The position numbers were made by a program, and so were the translations under genes. The notes below the pieces were generated by a model that worked only from the letters and a program-made list of their open reading frames with translations, was not told the origin of the DNA and searched no databases. A stretch of DNA of 64,000 nucleotides from Pseudomonadota bacterium (GTDB lineage Bacteria > Pseudomonadota > Gammaproteobacteria > Burkholderiales > Burkholderiaceae_C), in NCBI GenBank assembly GCA_023387335.1, contig JAEWIF010000006.1, positions 62,001 through 126,000 of the forward strand, given 5' to 3'. How positions within the stretch are numbered: position 1 is the stretch's first letter; each line of letters starts with the position of its first letter. This document shows positions 29,752 through 37,548 of this stretch, one piece after another.

Positions 29752-30273
29752 TCACTTTGCCACGGCGGCCGCCGCACCGCCGGGCAGGCGCCCGAGTTCG
29801 CGGCGGATGCCCGCGATGTCGTTCTCGTTGCGCGTGATGGAAGCCTTCAGCTCGGCCACGCGATCCAGGTACTTCTGGTGATTGCGGTGCTCGGGGCCCA
29901 TCTTCTCGGGCTCGCCGTTGTTCCATTCCTTCTGCAGCTCGCCCTGGCGCGCCTCGGCCTTCTTCAGCTCGGCTTCGAGGATCAGGCGGGCGTCGGCGTC
30001 GCGCGCCTTCTGCTCGGTGGAATCGACCTTCTGGCCCGGCTGGGACGAAGGGGCCGGCGAGACGGTGGACACGCGCACGGCCGAACCGTTGTTGACCCGG
30101 GTGCCTTCGACCACCGTGACGTTGCCGCCCTCGATCGGCTTGCAGCCCTGCGACTGGGCCACCTGCGCGTCGTTGGTGTAGGTGTTGCCGCAGCGGAAGA
30201 TGCGGGTGGCCTGGGCCTGCGCCTGGAAGGCGCAAAGCAGGAGAACGAGCGAAAGGGACAGGGCGGGCTTCAT
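29752..30273 (-). CDS. DUF4124 periplasmic protein
   Basis: The 173-residue protein starts at ATG 30273 with GAGGAG upstream. A clean signal peptide (MKPALSLSLVLLLCAFQAQAQA) is followed by the short DUF4124-like segment TRIFRCGNTYTNDAQVAQSQGCKPIEGG with two cysteines, then a charged, probably coiled-coil region (EQKARDADARLILEAELKKAEARQGELQ and on to RNENDIAGIRREL). It lies between glnA and ntrB on the same strand, 5 bases from ntrB, an arrangement seen in relatives. Function unknown. Confidence 0.88.
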   Translation of the reverse strand: MKPALSLSLVLLLCAFQAQAQATRIFRCGNTYTNDAQVAQSQGCKPIEGGNVTVVEGTRVNNGSAVRVSTVSPAPSSQPGQKVDSTEQKARDADARLILEAELKKAEARQGELQKEWNNGEPEKMGPEHRNHQKYLDRVAELKASITRNENDIAGIRRELGRLPGGAAAAVAK

Positions 30274-30371
30274 GCGGAACTCCTCGCACAGGAGTGCTCA
30301 GGACGGCCTGCCAGTATGGCGTAACTGATCAGGAATTCAAGGCAAGCCCATGATTTGAAAGGAAAAAAGCA

Positions 30372-30400
30372 AAAAAGCACCGCGCTGCGCGGTGCTTTTT
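30372..30400 (-). terminator. Rho-independent terminator after glnA
   Basis: A 13-bp perfect stem (AAAAAGCACCGCG with its complement, loop CTG) lies 40 bases past the glnA stop. Reading on the minus strand it ends in a long T-run, so it should stop most glnA transcripts and reduce read-through into the DUF4124-ntrB-ntrC genes. Confidence 0.92.
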
Positions 30401-30439
30401 CGAGACGGCTGTGCGGAAATACAGGCCCGCGTGGCGCCT

Positions 30440-31858
30440 TTACAGGCTGTAGTACATGTCGAACTCGATCGGGTGCGTGGTCATGCGGAACCGCTGCACT
30501 TCCGTCATCTTGAGCTCGATGTAGGCGTCGAGCATGGCGTCGGTGAACACGCCACCCTTGGTCAGGAACGCGCGGTCCTTGTCCAGGTACTCCAGGGCCT
30601 GGTCCAGGCTGTGGCAGACGGTCGGGATCTTCGCGTCCTCTTCCGGCGGCAGGTGGTACAGGTCCTTGGTGGCGGCCTCGCCCGGATGGATCTTGTTCTC
30701 CACGCCGTCCAGGCCCGCCATCAGCAGGGCGGCGAAGCCCAGGTACGGGTTCATCAGGGGATCCGGGAAGCGCGCCTCGATGCGGCGGCCCTTCGGGTTG
30801 GCCACGTACGGGATGCGGATCGAAGCCGAGCGGTTCTTGGCCGAGTAGGCCAGCTTGACCGGGGCCTCGAAGCCGGGCACCAGGCGCTTGTAGCTGTTGG
30901 TGCCGGGGTTGGTGATGGCGTTCAGGGCACGGGCGTGCTTGATGATGCCGCCGATGTAGTACAGCGCGAAGTCGGACAGGCCCGCGTAGCCGTCGCCGGC
31001 GAACAGGTTCTTGCCGTCCTTCCACACGGACTGGTGCACGTGCATGCCGGAGCCGTTGTCGCCCACCAGGGGCTTGGGCATGAAGGTCGCGGTCTTGCCG
31101 TAGGCGTTGGCGACGTTCTGGATCACGTACTTCTGCAGCTGGCTCCAGTCGGCGCGGCGCACCAGCGTGTTGAACTTGGTGCCGATCTCGTTCTGGCCGG
31201 CGCCCGCCACCTCGTGGTGGAACACCTCGACCGGGATGCCCAGCGATTCGAGGATCAGGGACATCTCGGCGCGCATGTCCTGGGTGCTGTCGACCGGCGG
31301 GACGGGGAAGTAGCCGCCCTTGACGGTGGGACGGTGGCCCTTGTTGCCGCCTTCGATCTTCTTGCCGGTGTTCCAGGGAGCCTCGTACTCGTCGATCTCC
31401 ACGAAGCAGCCGGACATGTCGGCGCCCCAGCGCACGTCGTCGAAGATGAAGAACTCGGGTTCCGGACCGAAGAAGGCGGTGTCGCCCAGGCCGGAGGCCT
31501 TCAGGTACGCCTCGGCGCGGCGGGCGATGGAACGCGGGTCGCGGTCATAGGCCTTGCCGTCGCCCGGCTCGAGCACGTCGCAGGTGAGGAGCAGCGTGGT
31601 CTCCTCGAAGAACGGGTCGACGTTGGCGGTGTCGGGATCGGGCATCAGCAGCATGTCGGATGCCTCGATGCCCTTCCAGCCGGCGATGGAGGAGCCGTCG
31701 AAGGCGTGGCCGCTGGTGAACTTGTCTTCGTCGAAGTGGGAGATCGGCACGGTCACGTGCTGCTCCTTGCCGCGGGTGTCGGTGAAGCGGAAGTCGACGA
31801 ACTTCACTTCGTTCTCCTTCACCATCTTCATGACGTCTGCGACGGTCTTGGCTGCCAT
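30440..31858 (-). CDS. glnA: Glutamine synthetase type I
   Basis: The 472-residue enzyme joins ammonia to glutamate with ATP. It starts at ATG 31858 with GGAG nine bases upstream. Visible signatures are [17 protein letters not shown], the metal/substrate helix [35 protein letters not shown] and the adenylylation site [10 protein letters not shown] with Tyr401, so GlnE-type control is expected. Transcription is predicted from a sigma54 promoter with upstream NtrC sites. Confidence 0.98.
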   Translation of the reverse strand: MAAKTVADVMKMVKENEVKFVDFRFTDTRGKEQHVTVPISHFDEDKFTSGHAFDGSSIAGWKGIEASDMLLMPDPDTANVDPFFEETTLLLTCDVLEPGDGKAYDRDPRSIARRAEAYLKASGLGDTAFFGPEPEFFIFDDVRWGADMSGCFVEIDEYEAPWNTGKKIEGGNKGHRPTVKGGYFPVPPVDSTQDMRAEMSLILESLGIPVEVFHHEVAGAGQNEIGTKFNTLVRRADWSQLQKYVIQNVANAYGKTATFMPKPLVGDNGSGMHVHQSVWKDGKNLFAGDGYAGLSDFALYYIGGIIKHARALNAITNPGTNSYKRLVPGFEAPVKLAYSAKNRSASIRIPYVANPKGRRIEARFPDPLMNPYLGFAALLMAGLDGVENKIHPGEAATKDLYHLPPEEDAKIPTVCHSLDQALEYLDKDRAFLTKGGVFTDAMLDAYIELKMTEVQRFRMTTHPIEFDMYYSL

Positions 31859-31908
31859 CAGTTTTTCTCCGGTTGGATGGGGTTGTTGCGAAAGGACGCG
31901 CTGTGGAA

Positions 31909-31924
31909 TGCAGGTTCTGTGCCA
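31909..31924 (-). promoter_or_regulatory. Sigma54 promoter of glnA
   Basis: On the minus strand TGGCACAGAACCTGCA has GG and GC dinucleotides 12 bases apart and matches the TGGCACG-N4-TTGCA consensus except for two positions. It lies about 50 bases before the glnA ATG, giving a start near 31899. Confidence 0.85.
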
Positions 31925-32018
31925 AAGCTGGTGCATGGCCCGAACCGCGGAACCGGGCGATTGTCGAGGAGAAAGCGGCCGCTTCCCTACGGAAGGCTGG
32001 CGGCGGCGGATGAGTTTG

Positions 32019-32087
32019 GCACCATCACGGTGCAGATACGGCCGAGCACCCGAATGGTGCACGCATGTTATCGCACCAATTCGGGGC
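32019..32087 (-). promoter_or_regulatory. Three NtrC-type enhancer sites upstream of glnA
   Basis: GCACC-N5-GGTGC occurs at 32019-32033 and at 32046-32060, and a one-mismatch copy (GCACC-N5-GGGGC) at 32073-32087. The enteric glnA sites have the same half-sites and spacer length. Centres fall at 32026, 32053 and 32080, exactly 27 bp apart, about 125-180 bp upstream of the predicted start. The third lies in the last codons of the CinA-like gene. Confidence 0.8.
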
Positions 32088-32874
32088 CGAGCTTGACCTC
32101 CAGGGCGCGCAGGCCAGCCAGAAGCTGCGCGTAGGCGGGCTCCACGGCCTCCGGGGCGCCCTTGACGCCCAGGTCGATGTGGCGGCCGTACTGCGGGTGG
32201 TCCACGCTCGGGAGGCTGAACACCTTCACGCCCGGGTGGTCGCGCTCCAGCTCGATCATCAGCGGCGTCAGCGTGGCTTCCATCGAGCCGAACACGATGA
32301 CCGACTTCTCCACCCATGCGCCGCGCTGGAACAGGTGGGCGTAGTGCCGGTCCAGCACCCATTCCATCATCGGCCAGGCCATCACCGGGAAGCCGGGCGC
32401 GAAGTGCACGTCGCCGACGCTGAAGCCCGGGATCTTGTTGTACGGGTTGGGGATGATCCGCGCCCCGCGCGGGAACACGCCCATGTTCAGGCGATGCACG
32501 TTGTCGGGCCGGTCGGGCTCGTAGGGCACGCCCTGCTCCCGCGCCACGTCCTGCATCCGCTCGCGGATCAGGGCCTCGGCTTCGGGATGCAGCTGCAGCT
32601 CGACGCCCAGCGCGCGGGCCGCGCACTGGCGGGTGTGGTCGTCCGGCGTGGCGCCGATGCCGCCGCAGGAGAACACCACGTCGCCGCTGGCGAAGGCGCG
32701 CTCCAGCGCGGCGGTCAGGCGCTTGGGCGAATCGCCCACGTAGTCGGCCCAGGCCAGCCGCAGGCCGCGCGCGGCCAGCAGCTCGATGTACTTGGGCATG
32801 TGCTTGTCGGCGCGCTTGCCGGAGAGGATCTCGTCGCCGACGATGACGAGGCCGAATTCGGGACTTGGGGACAT
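32068..32874 (-). CDS. CinA-like / molybdopterin-binding domain protein
   Basis: The 268-residue protein contains the MoaB/Mog-like fold of the CinA N-terminal half: [35 protein letters not shown] and the later [23 protein letters not shown]. The C-terminal CinA amidase domain (nicotinamide-mononucleotide deamidase) is absent, as in many stand-alone proteobacterial members. Its activity is not established. Its last codons overlap an NtrC-type site, so the end of this gene doubles as a glnA enhancer. Confidence 0.9.
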   Translation of the reverse strand: MSPSPEFGLVIVGDEILSGKRADKHMPKYIELLAARGLRLAWADYVGDSPKRLTAALERAFASGDVVFSCGGIGATPDDHTRQCAARALGVELQLHPEAEALIRERMQDVAREQGVPYEPDRPDNVHRLNMGVFPRGARIIPNPYNKIPGFSVGDVHFAPGFPVMAWPMMEWVLDRHYAHLFQRGAWVEKSVIVFGSMEATLTPLMIELERDHPGVKVFSLPSVDHPQYGRHIDLGVKGAPEAVEPAYAQLLAGLRALEVKLGPELVR

Positions 32875-32899
32875 CCCGCGATGCTAGCGGGCCCGCGTG

Positions 32900-33856
32900 T
32901 CAGCCCCGGCCGGCCAGCCGTTTCAGCCCCAGCCACTGCTGGGACCAGAAGCCGCGGCCGTAGTCGCGGCCGTGCTCCACCTGGTCGCGGATGCCGGTGG
33001 GATCGAAGCGATGCTCGAAATTGGCGGTGCCCAGCAGCATGTCCCACCAGGGGAGCAGGACGCCGAAGTTGTGGCCGCCCATCGAGCCGCGGCCGCGGCG
33101 CTCGTGGCCCAGGCCGATGCTGTGGTGCAGCCGGTGGAAACGCGGGCTCACCCACAGCCGCTCGCCCCAGCGGCCGAACGCCAGGCGCAGGTTGGCGTGC
33201 TGCAGGCTCTCGGACAGCTGGGTGATCGCCACCAGGGCGACGAACTGGCCCGGCGCCACGCCGATGACCTGCGCCACCAGCACCAGGATGCTGTCGCGCA
33301 GCAGGTCGTCCAGCAGGTGGTTGCGGTTGTCGCTCCACATGGTCATCTGCCGCTGCGAGTGGTGCAGCGCATGCAGGCTCCACCACCAGCGCCAGCCGTG
33401 CTGGCCGCGGTGGATCCAGTAGTCGACGAAGTCGAACACCGCGAGGTAGATGAAGAACGCGACCCACGGGATGTCGGTGACGCCGGGCCAGGCCTGGTCG
33501 AGGTGGAAGCCGGCGAAGCCCGCGGCGTGCAGGCTGCCGATCACTTCGTCGAACAGCGGCTCCACCGTGAAGAACAGCCCCAGGCGGAACAGGCCGAGCC
33601 GGTGCACCAGCGTGTAGAGGATGTCGGTACGGATGGCCGCCCGGTCGGTGACCGGTTCCGCCGGCCGCCAGCGCTGCAGCGGGCCGATGATGGCCAGCAT
33701 GATGGCGATCTGCACCAGGCCCACCAGCAGCCAGCCGGTGGCGGCATAGCCTTCTTCCAGCAGATGGCCCAGGCCGACCGCGAACATGGTCGGCTGCACG
33801 ACCGACTCGAACAGGCCTTGCTGGGCGGCGTCGAAGGCTTGCTGCAGGTAGTTCAT
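32900..33856 (-). CDS. Sterol desaturase / fatty acid hydroxylase superfamily protein
   Basis: The 318-residue membrane protein starts at ATG 33856, overlapping the stop of the deacetylase gene (ATGA). After several hydrophobic helices it carries the diiron histidine motifs HRGQH, HALHHS and HRLHHS, plus HNFG, in the order used by sterol desaturases, carotene and fatty-acid hydroxylases. The reaction would be oxygen-dependent hydroxylation or desaturation of a lipid in the inner membrane. Substrate unknown; a link with the cell-envelope genes upstream is inference. Confidence 0.92.
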   Translation of the reverse strand: MNYLQQAFDAAQQGLFESVVQPTMFAVGLGHLLEEGYAATGWLLVGLVQIAIMLAIIGPLQRWRPAEPVTDRAAIRTDILYTLVHRLGLFRLGLFFTVEPLFDEVIGSLHAAGFAGFHLDQAWPGVTDIPWVAFFIYLAVFDFVDYWIHRGQHGWRWWWSLHALHHSQRQMTMWSDNRNHLLDDLLRDSILVLVAQVIGVAPGQFVALVAITQLSESLQHANLRLAFGRWGERLWVSPRFHRLHHSIGLGHERRGRGSMGGHNFGVLLPWWDMLLGTANFEHRFDPTGIRDQVEHGRDYGRGFWSQQWLGLKRLAGRG

Positions 33857-34695
33857 TTCTTCGGGGCCTCGTGCCGCGCGATCCACTTCGCGTAGCGGGG
33901 ATGCTCGCGCAGCGTGCGGAAGCAGAAGCCGCGCTCTTTCAGGCCTGCGACCAGCGGCTCCAGCACCGCCGGCGCCCACGGGTCCTTGCGCGACCAGATG
34001 CCGAGGTGGGCCATGAGGATGTCGCCGCCGCGGATGTCGCGCAGGGCGCGATCGAGCAGCTGGCGGTTGCCGGCCGATTCACTCGGCAGCTCGTCGCCCA
34101 GGAAGCCCGCGGGCGACCAGCCCACGTGCTCCCAGCCGCAAGCGCGGGTGGCAGCCAGGAACTTCGGCGAGGTCTTGCCGCCCGGCGCGCGGAACAGCGG
34201 CAGCGGCGCCTTGCCCGTGACCTGCTGCAGGCGCTGCGCGGCGTGCGTGATCTCGGCGCAGTACTGCGCGGCGGTCCAGGTCTGGTCGCGGTCGGCGTCG
34301 GGGCCGGCGGACGCGCGCACCTTGAAGCGCGCCGGCTCGCCCGGCAGGTCGGCGCGCCAGTAGACGTGGTCCCAGGTGTGGGAGGCGAATTCGTGGCCCT
34401 CGTCGGCGCGCGCCTTCCACCACGCGGCCCAATGGTCGCCGAGGCTGCCGTCGCCGGCCTTGGTGCGCTCATGGGCGGCGAAGAACGTGACCTTCACGCC
34501 GTGGCGCCGCAGCACGTCGGCCACCAGCGGCGCGACTTCCATGTGGCCGGTATCGAAGGTGAGATAGACCGGCTTGTCGCAGGGCTCGGGCTGCGACGCG
34601 CGCGCGGGCATCGAGCCCGCGAGCAGGCCGAGCGCGATGGCGCCGCAGGCGAGGCGCCGCTCAGCGCCGCGCGTGGTCAAGCGTCCAGACCCCAT
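33853..34695 (-). CDS. Polysaccharide deacetylase family protein, variant motif
   Basis: The 280-residue protein has a signal peptide (ACGAIALGLLAGSMPARAS) and a NodB-homology domain. Motif 1 reads YLTFDTGH where the family has TFDDG, so the metal-binding second Asp is Thr; motif 2 is HTWDH and motif 3 RAPGG, both intact, and the last motif is LMAHLG. Activity may depend on another ligand or be lost. The ATG at 34695 overlaps the preceding gene by 35 bases. Possible targets are peptidoglycan or exopolysaccharide N-acetyl groups. Confidence 0.85.
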   Translation of the reverse strand: MGSGRLTTRGAERRLACGAIALGLLAGSMPARASQPEPCDKPVYLTFDTGHMEVAPLVADVLRRHGVKVTFFAAHERTKAGDGSLGDHWAAWWKARADEGHEFASHTWDHVYWRADLPGEPARFKVRASAGPDADRDQTWTAAQYCAEITHAAQRLQQVTGKAPLPLFRAPGGKTSPKFLAATRACGWEHVGWSPAGFLGDELPSESAGNRQLLDRALRDIRGGDILMAHLGIWSRKDPWAPAVLEPLVAGLKERGFCFRTLREHPRYAKWIARHEAPKK

Positions 34696-35644
34696 GGGGA
34701 GACTTGCCGACGGGAACCGTGCGGACGACCTTGCCGGTTTCGGTGTCGATGACGGTGAGCTTGCGCGCCCAGCGCGAGGTCACCATGAGCAGCCTGCCGC
34801 CCGCCATCACCTCGATGCAGTCGGGACCGCCGGGCGCGGGCAGCTGCGACACCACCTGCATCGAGTTCAGGTCGATCTTGCTGATGGTGTTGGCCACGCG
34901 GTTGCTGACGTACACGTGGCGGCCGTCCCCGGCGGAGCGGAAGGCGTGCGCGCCCTCGCCCGTGCGGATGCGCCGCACCGCGCGCGGCTGCGGGCCGCTG
35001 ACGTCGAACACCTCCACGCTGTCGCCGCCGGTCAGGCCCACCAGCAGGAAGCGGTCGTCGGGCGTGCTGAACACGTCGGCCGGCATCGGGCCGGTCTTGA
35101 TGCGCCACTTCAACTGCTGCGTGGCGAGATCGACGGCCACGAGCTCGTCGCTGTCCTGCATCGTGGAGTAGGCCACGGTGCTGCGGCTGTCGATCCACAG
35201 GTGGCTGGGCGTCTTGCCGGTGGACACGCGCGCCGCCAGCTGCGGCTCCTTGCCGTCCCAGCGGTAGATGTCCACGTGGTTGAGGCGGTTGCCCGCCGTG
35301 ACCATCCACTTCATGTCGGGCGAGAAGCGCAGGTGGTACGGGTCGAGGATGCCGCGCACCGTCTTCTGGACCTCGGCGGTGCGCGGGTCGATGAAGGTGA
35401 GCGAATCGGCGAGCGCGTTGGCCACGATGACCGACTTCTCGTCGGGCGTCATGTACAGGTGGTGCGGCTCCTTGCCCGTGGACAGGCGTCGCACCTCGCT
35501 CCAGTTGGCGGGATTGATCACGCTGACGCTGGCGTCGAGCGAGTTCAGCACGAAGATGGGCGCGGTCTGGGCCGAGGCGACGCCCGATAGCGCCGGCAGC
35601 ACCACGGCTGCGGCAAGGACGAGGGAACGCAAGAGCGAGGTCAC
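34661..35644 (-). CDS. YncE-like beta-propeller (YVTN repeat) periplasmic protein
   Basis: The protein has about 327 residues from GTG 35644, seven bases after AGGA; a GTG at 35650 is the alternative. A signal peptide (SLLRSLVLAAAVVLPALSGVASA) precedes seven or so propeller blades recognisable as VFVLNSLDASVSVINP..., ADSLTFIDPRTAEVQKTV, HVYVSNRVANTISKIDLNSMQVV and LTVIDTETGKVVRTVPVGKSPHG. Such proteins bind ligands or DNA in the periplasm but have no single known role. First gene of a three-gene run with the deacetylase and the desaturase. Confidence 0.88.
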   Translation of the reverse strand: MTSLLRSLVLAAAVVLPALSGVASAQTAPIFVLNSLDASVSVINPANWSEVRRLSTGKEPHHLYMTPDEKSVIVANALADSLTFIDPRTAEVQKTVRGILDPYHLRFSPDMKWMVTAGNRLNHVDIYRWDGKEPQLAARVSTGKTPSHLWIDSRSTVAYSTMQDSDELVAVDLATQQLKWRIKTGPMPADVFSTPDDRFLLVGLTGGDSVEVFDVSGPQPRAVRRIRTGEGAHAFRSAGDGRHVYVSNRVANTISKIDLNSMQVVSQLPAPGGPDCIEVMAGGRLLMVTSRWARKLTVIDTETGKVVRTVPVGKSPHGVWTLDHARR

Positions 35645-35710
35645 GGGCACTTCCTGGGGGAGCTCAACAGTTTAGACGGGGGGCCTGATCGCTCCCGTAA
35701 CATCCGGCCG

Positions 35711-36487
35711 ATGGAACGGGTCATCGTGGACGGCATCGGGCTGGAGATTCAACGCATCACACCGGGCGGCGGCGGACAGGCAGCGCCGTTGGTTTTTCTC
35801 CATGAGGGGCTCGGTTCCGTCGCGTTGTGGCGCGACTGGCCCACAGCGCTGTGCGAAGCGACCGGACGCGACGGCATCGTCTACTCGCGCCGCGGCTATG
35901 GGCAGTCCGATCCGGTGCCGGACGTGCGCGGCACCGGGCGGCTCGCGCCCGACTACATGCATCGCGAGGCTTACGAAGTGTTGCCCGCGTTGTTGCGAGA
36001 GCTCCGCATCGATGCTCCGCCCGTCCTGGTGGGCCACTCGGACGGCGGCAGCATCGCGCTGCTCCACGCCAGCCGCCATCCGCTGGCGGCCTGCGTGGTG
36101 ATGGCGCCGCACGTGATGGTGGAAGACGTCTCGATCCGCTCGATCGAGGAAGCGCGCGACGCCTGGCAGGCCGGCGGCCTGCGCGATCGGCTGGCGCGCT
36201 TCCACGCGGACGTGGACGGGGCGTTCTGGCAGTGGAACGACGCCTGGCTCAACCCCGGCTTCCGCGCGTTCGACATCCGCGCCGAGTGCCGGCGCATCGA
36301 GGTGCCCGTGCTGGCGATCCAGGGCATCGACGACGCCTACGGAACGCTGCGCCAGATCGAGGAGATCGCGCCCACGGCGGGTCCGTTCGAGATGCTGGTG
36401 CTGCCCGAATGCGGTCACTCGCCCCACCGCGACCAGCCCGAGGCGGTGACGCGGCGCATCGCCGAATTCCTGGCCGCCAGGCCCTGA
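35711..36487 (+). CDS. Alpha/beta hydrolase
   Basis: The 258-residue protein shows FLHEGLGSVALWRDWP, the nucleophile elbow GHSDGGS, and a C-terminal ECGHSPHRDQPEAV with the catalytic His. The VFLHEGLGS opening and YSRRGYGQSDP recall a group annotated as alpha/beta hydrolases near benzoyl-CoA or homoserine-type esterases, without a proven substrate. It is transcribed away from the propeller operon, with about 65 bases between starts, and converges on rsuA. Confidence 0.88.
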   Translation: MERVIVDGIGLEIQRITPGGGGQAAPLVFLHEGLGSVALWRDWPTALCEATGRDGIVYSRRGYGQSDPVPDVRGTGRLAPDYMHREAYEVLPALLRELRIDAPPVLVGHSDGGSIALLHASRHPLAACVVMAPHVMVEDVSIRSIEEARDAWQAGGLRDRLARFHADVDGAFWQWNDAWLNPGFRAFDIRAECRRIEVPVLAIQGIDDAYGTLRQIEEIAPTAGPFEMLVLPECGHSPHRDQPEAVTRRIAEFLAARP

Positions 36488-36493
36488 GGCGGC

Positions 36494-37216
36494 TCAGGGC
36501 GCGAGCAGCGCCAGCTCTTCAGCGCCCAGCCACCGCCACTGGCCCGGCCGCAGGTCGGGCGGCAGTTCGAAGCCGCCGATGCGCGAGCGATGCAGTTGCT
36601 CCACGCGGTTGCCCACGGCGGCCACCATGCGCTTGACCTGGTGGTACTTGCCTTCGGTGAGCGTCAGCCGCAGGCCGTGCTCGCCGGTGACTTCGCAGGC
36701 CGCCGCACGCACCGGGCGCGGATCGTCGTCGAGCACCACGCCTTCCAGCAGGCGGCGCACCATCGCCGCGTCGAGCGGGTGCCGCGCCGTGATCTGGTAG
36801 ACCTTGGGAACGTGCCGCCTGGGCGAACCCATGCGGTGGATGAAGGCGCCGTCGTCGCTCAGCAGCAGCAGGCCGGTGGTGTCCTGGTCCAGCCGTCCGA
36901 TCGCCTGCACGCCCGGCTGGCCCTGGCGTTGCGGCCGCTGGCGCAGCGGCGCGGGCAGCAGCGTGTACACGCTGGGCCAGGCACCGGGCTTCTGCGAGCA
37001 CTCGTATCCGGCGGGCTTGTGCAGGGCGAGGTAGGCCTTCTCGTGGAAGACCCAGTCGCGGCCCTGCACGCTGAAGCGCAGGCCGGCCGGCTCGAAGTCG
37101 GCGTACGGGTCGGCGCAGGGATCGCCCTGCACGGTCACGAAGCCCTGTTCCACCAGGCCCGCGCAAACGCGGCGCGTGCCGAAGCCCTGGCTGAAGAGGA
37201 TCTGCTGGAGTTGCAT
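36494..37216 (-). CDS. rsuA: 16S rRNA pseudouridine(516) synthase
   Basis: The 240-residue protein starts at MQLQQILFSQGFGTRRVC with an S4-type RNA-binding N-terminus, followed by the RsuA catalytic domain with Asp in GRLDQDTTGLLLLSDDG and the conserved ending TEGKYHQVKRMVAAVGN. It isomerises uridine 516 of 16S rRNA. An in-frame ATG at 37237 is possible; neither start has an obvious ribosome-binding site. It converges on the hydrolase with a 6-base gap. Confidence 0.93.
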   Translation of the reverse strand: MQLQQILFSQGFGTRRVCAGLVEQGFVTVQGDPCADPYADFEPAGLRFSVQGRDWVFHEKAYLALHKPAGYECSQKPGAWPSVYTLLPAPLRQRPQRQGQPGVQAIGRLDQDTTGLLLLSDDGAFIHRMGSPRRHVPKVYQITARHPLDAAMVRRLLEGVVLDDDPRPVRAAACEVTGEHGLRLTLTEGKYHQVKRMVAAVGNRVEQLHRSRIGGFELPPDLRPGQWRWLGAEELALLAP

Positions 37217-37258
37217 CGGGCGCGCAGTATGCGGCATGCCGCCGCGCGCCCGCCGGGA

Positions 37259-37450
37259 TCAGCCGCGGGGATGCTGGCGGCTGGCGCGTTCCTCGCGCGC
37301 GATCTCCTCGCGCAGCGAGAATTTCCGGGCCTTAGGCTGGTCGCCGCGTTGCATCCGGCGTTCGAAGTCGCTGTCGCCGGCAAGGGCCTCCAGGTCAGCG
37401 GACCTCTCGCGGCGGAAGCCGCCGAGCTGTTTCCAGGGGGATTGGTGCAT
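37259..37450 (-). CDS. Small conserved-looking protein of unknown function
   Basis: A 63-residue reading frame from ATG 37450 has GAGGA seven bases upstream. The product is highly charged, with DSDFERRMQRGDQPKARKFS and LREEIAREERASRQHPRG, predicted helical and soluble, with no signal peptide. It lies between rsuA and the TPR-methyltransferase on the same strand. I do not recognise the family. The good ribosome-binding site and strong charge pattern argue that it is real. Confidence 0.6.
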   Translation of the reverse strand: MHQSPWKQLGGFRRERSADLEALAGDSDFERRMQRGDQPKARKFSLREEIAREERASRQHPRG

Positions 37451-37548
37451 GTCTCTTCCTCGACGTGCGGGTGGCTCAAAAACTGCAGCGAGCCGCGCGC
37501 TGCGAGGGGCCAATCTAGGAGGGCATGTGCGCGTGAGGTGTAGGACGA

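Noticed and set aside
32019..32033. TGGCAC followed by TGCA on the plus strand, resembling a sigma54 promoter
   Set aside because: GG and GC are 14 rather than 12 bases apart and it faces away from glnA; the symmetry is better explained as an NtrC dyad.
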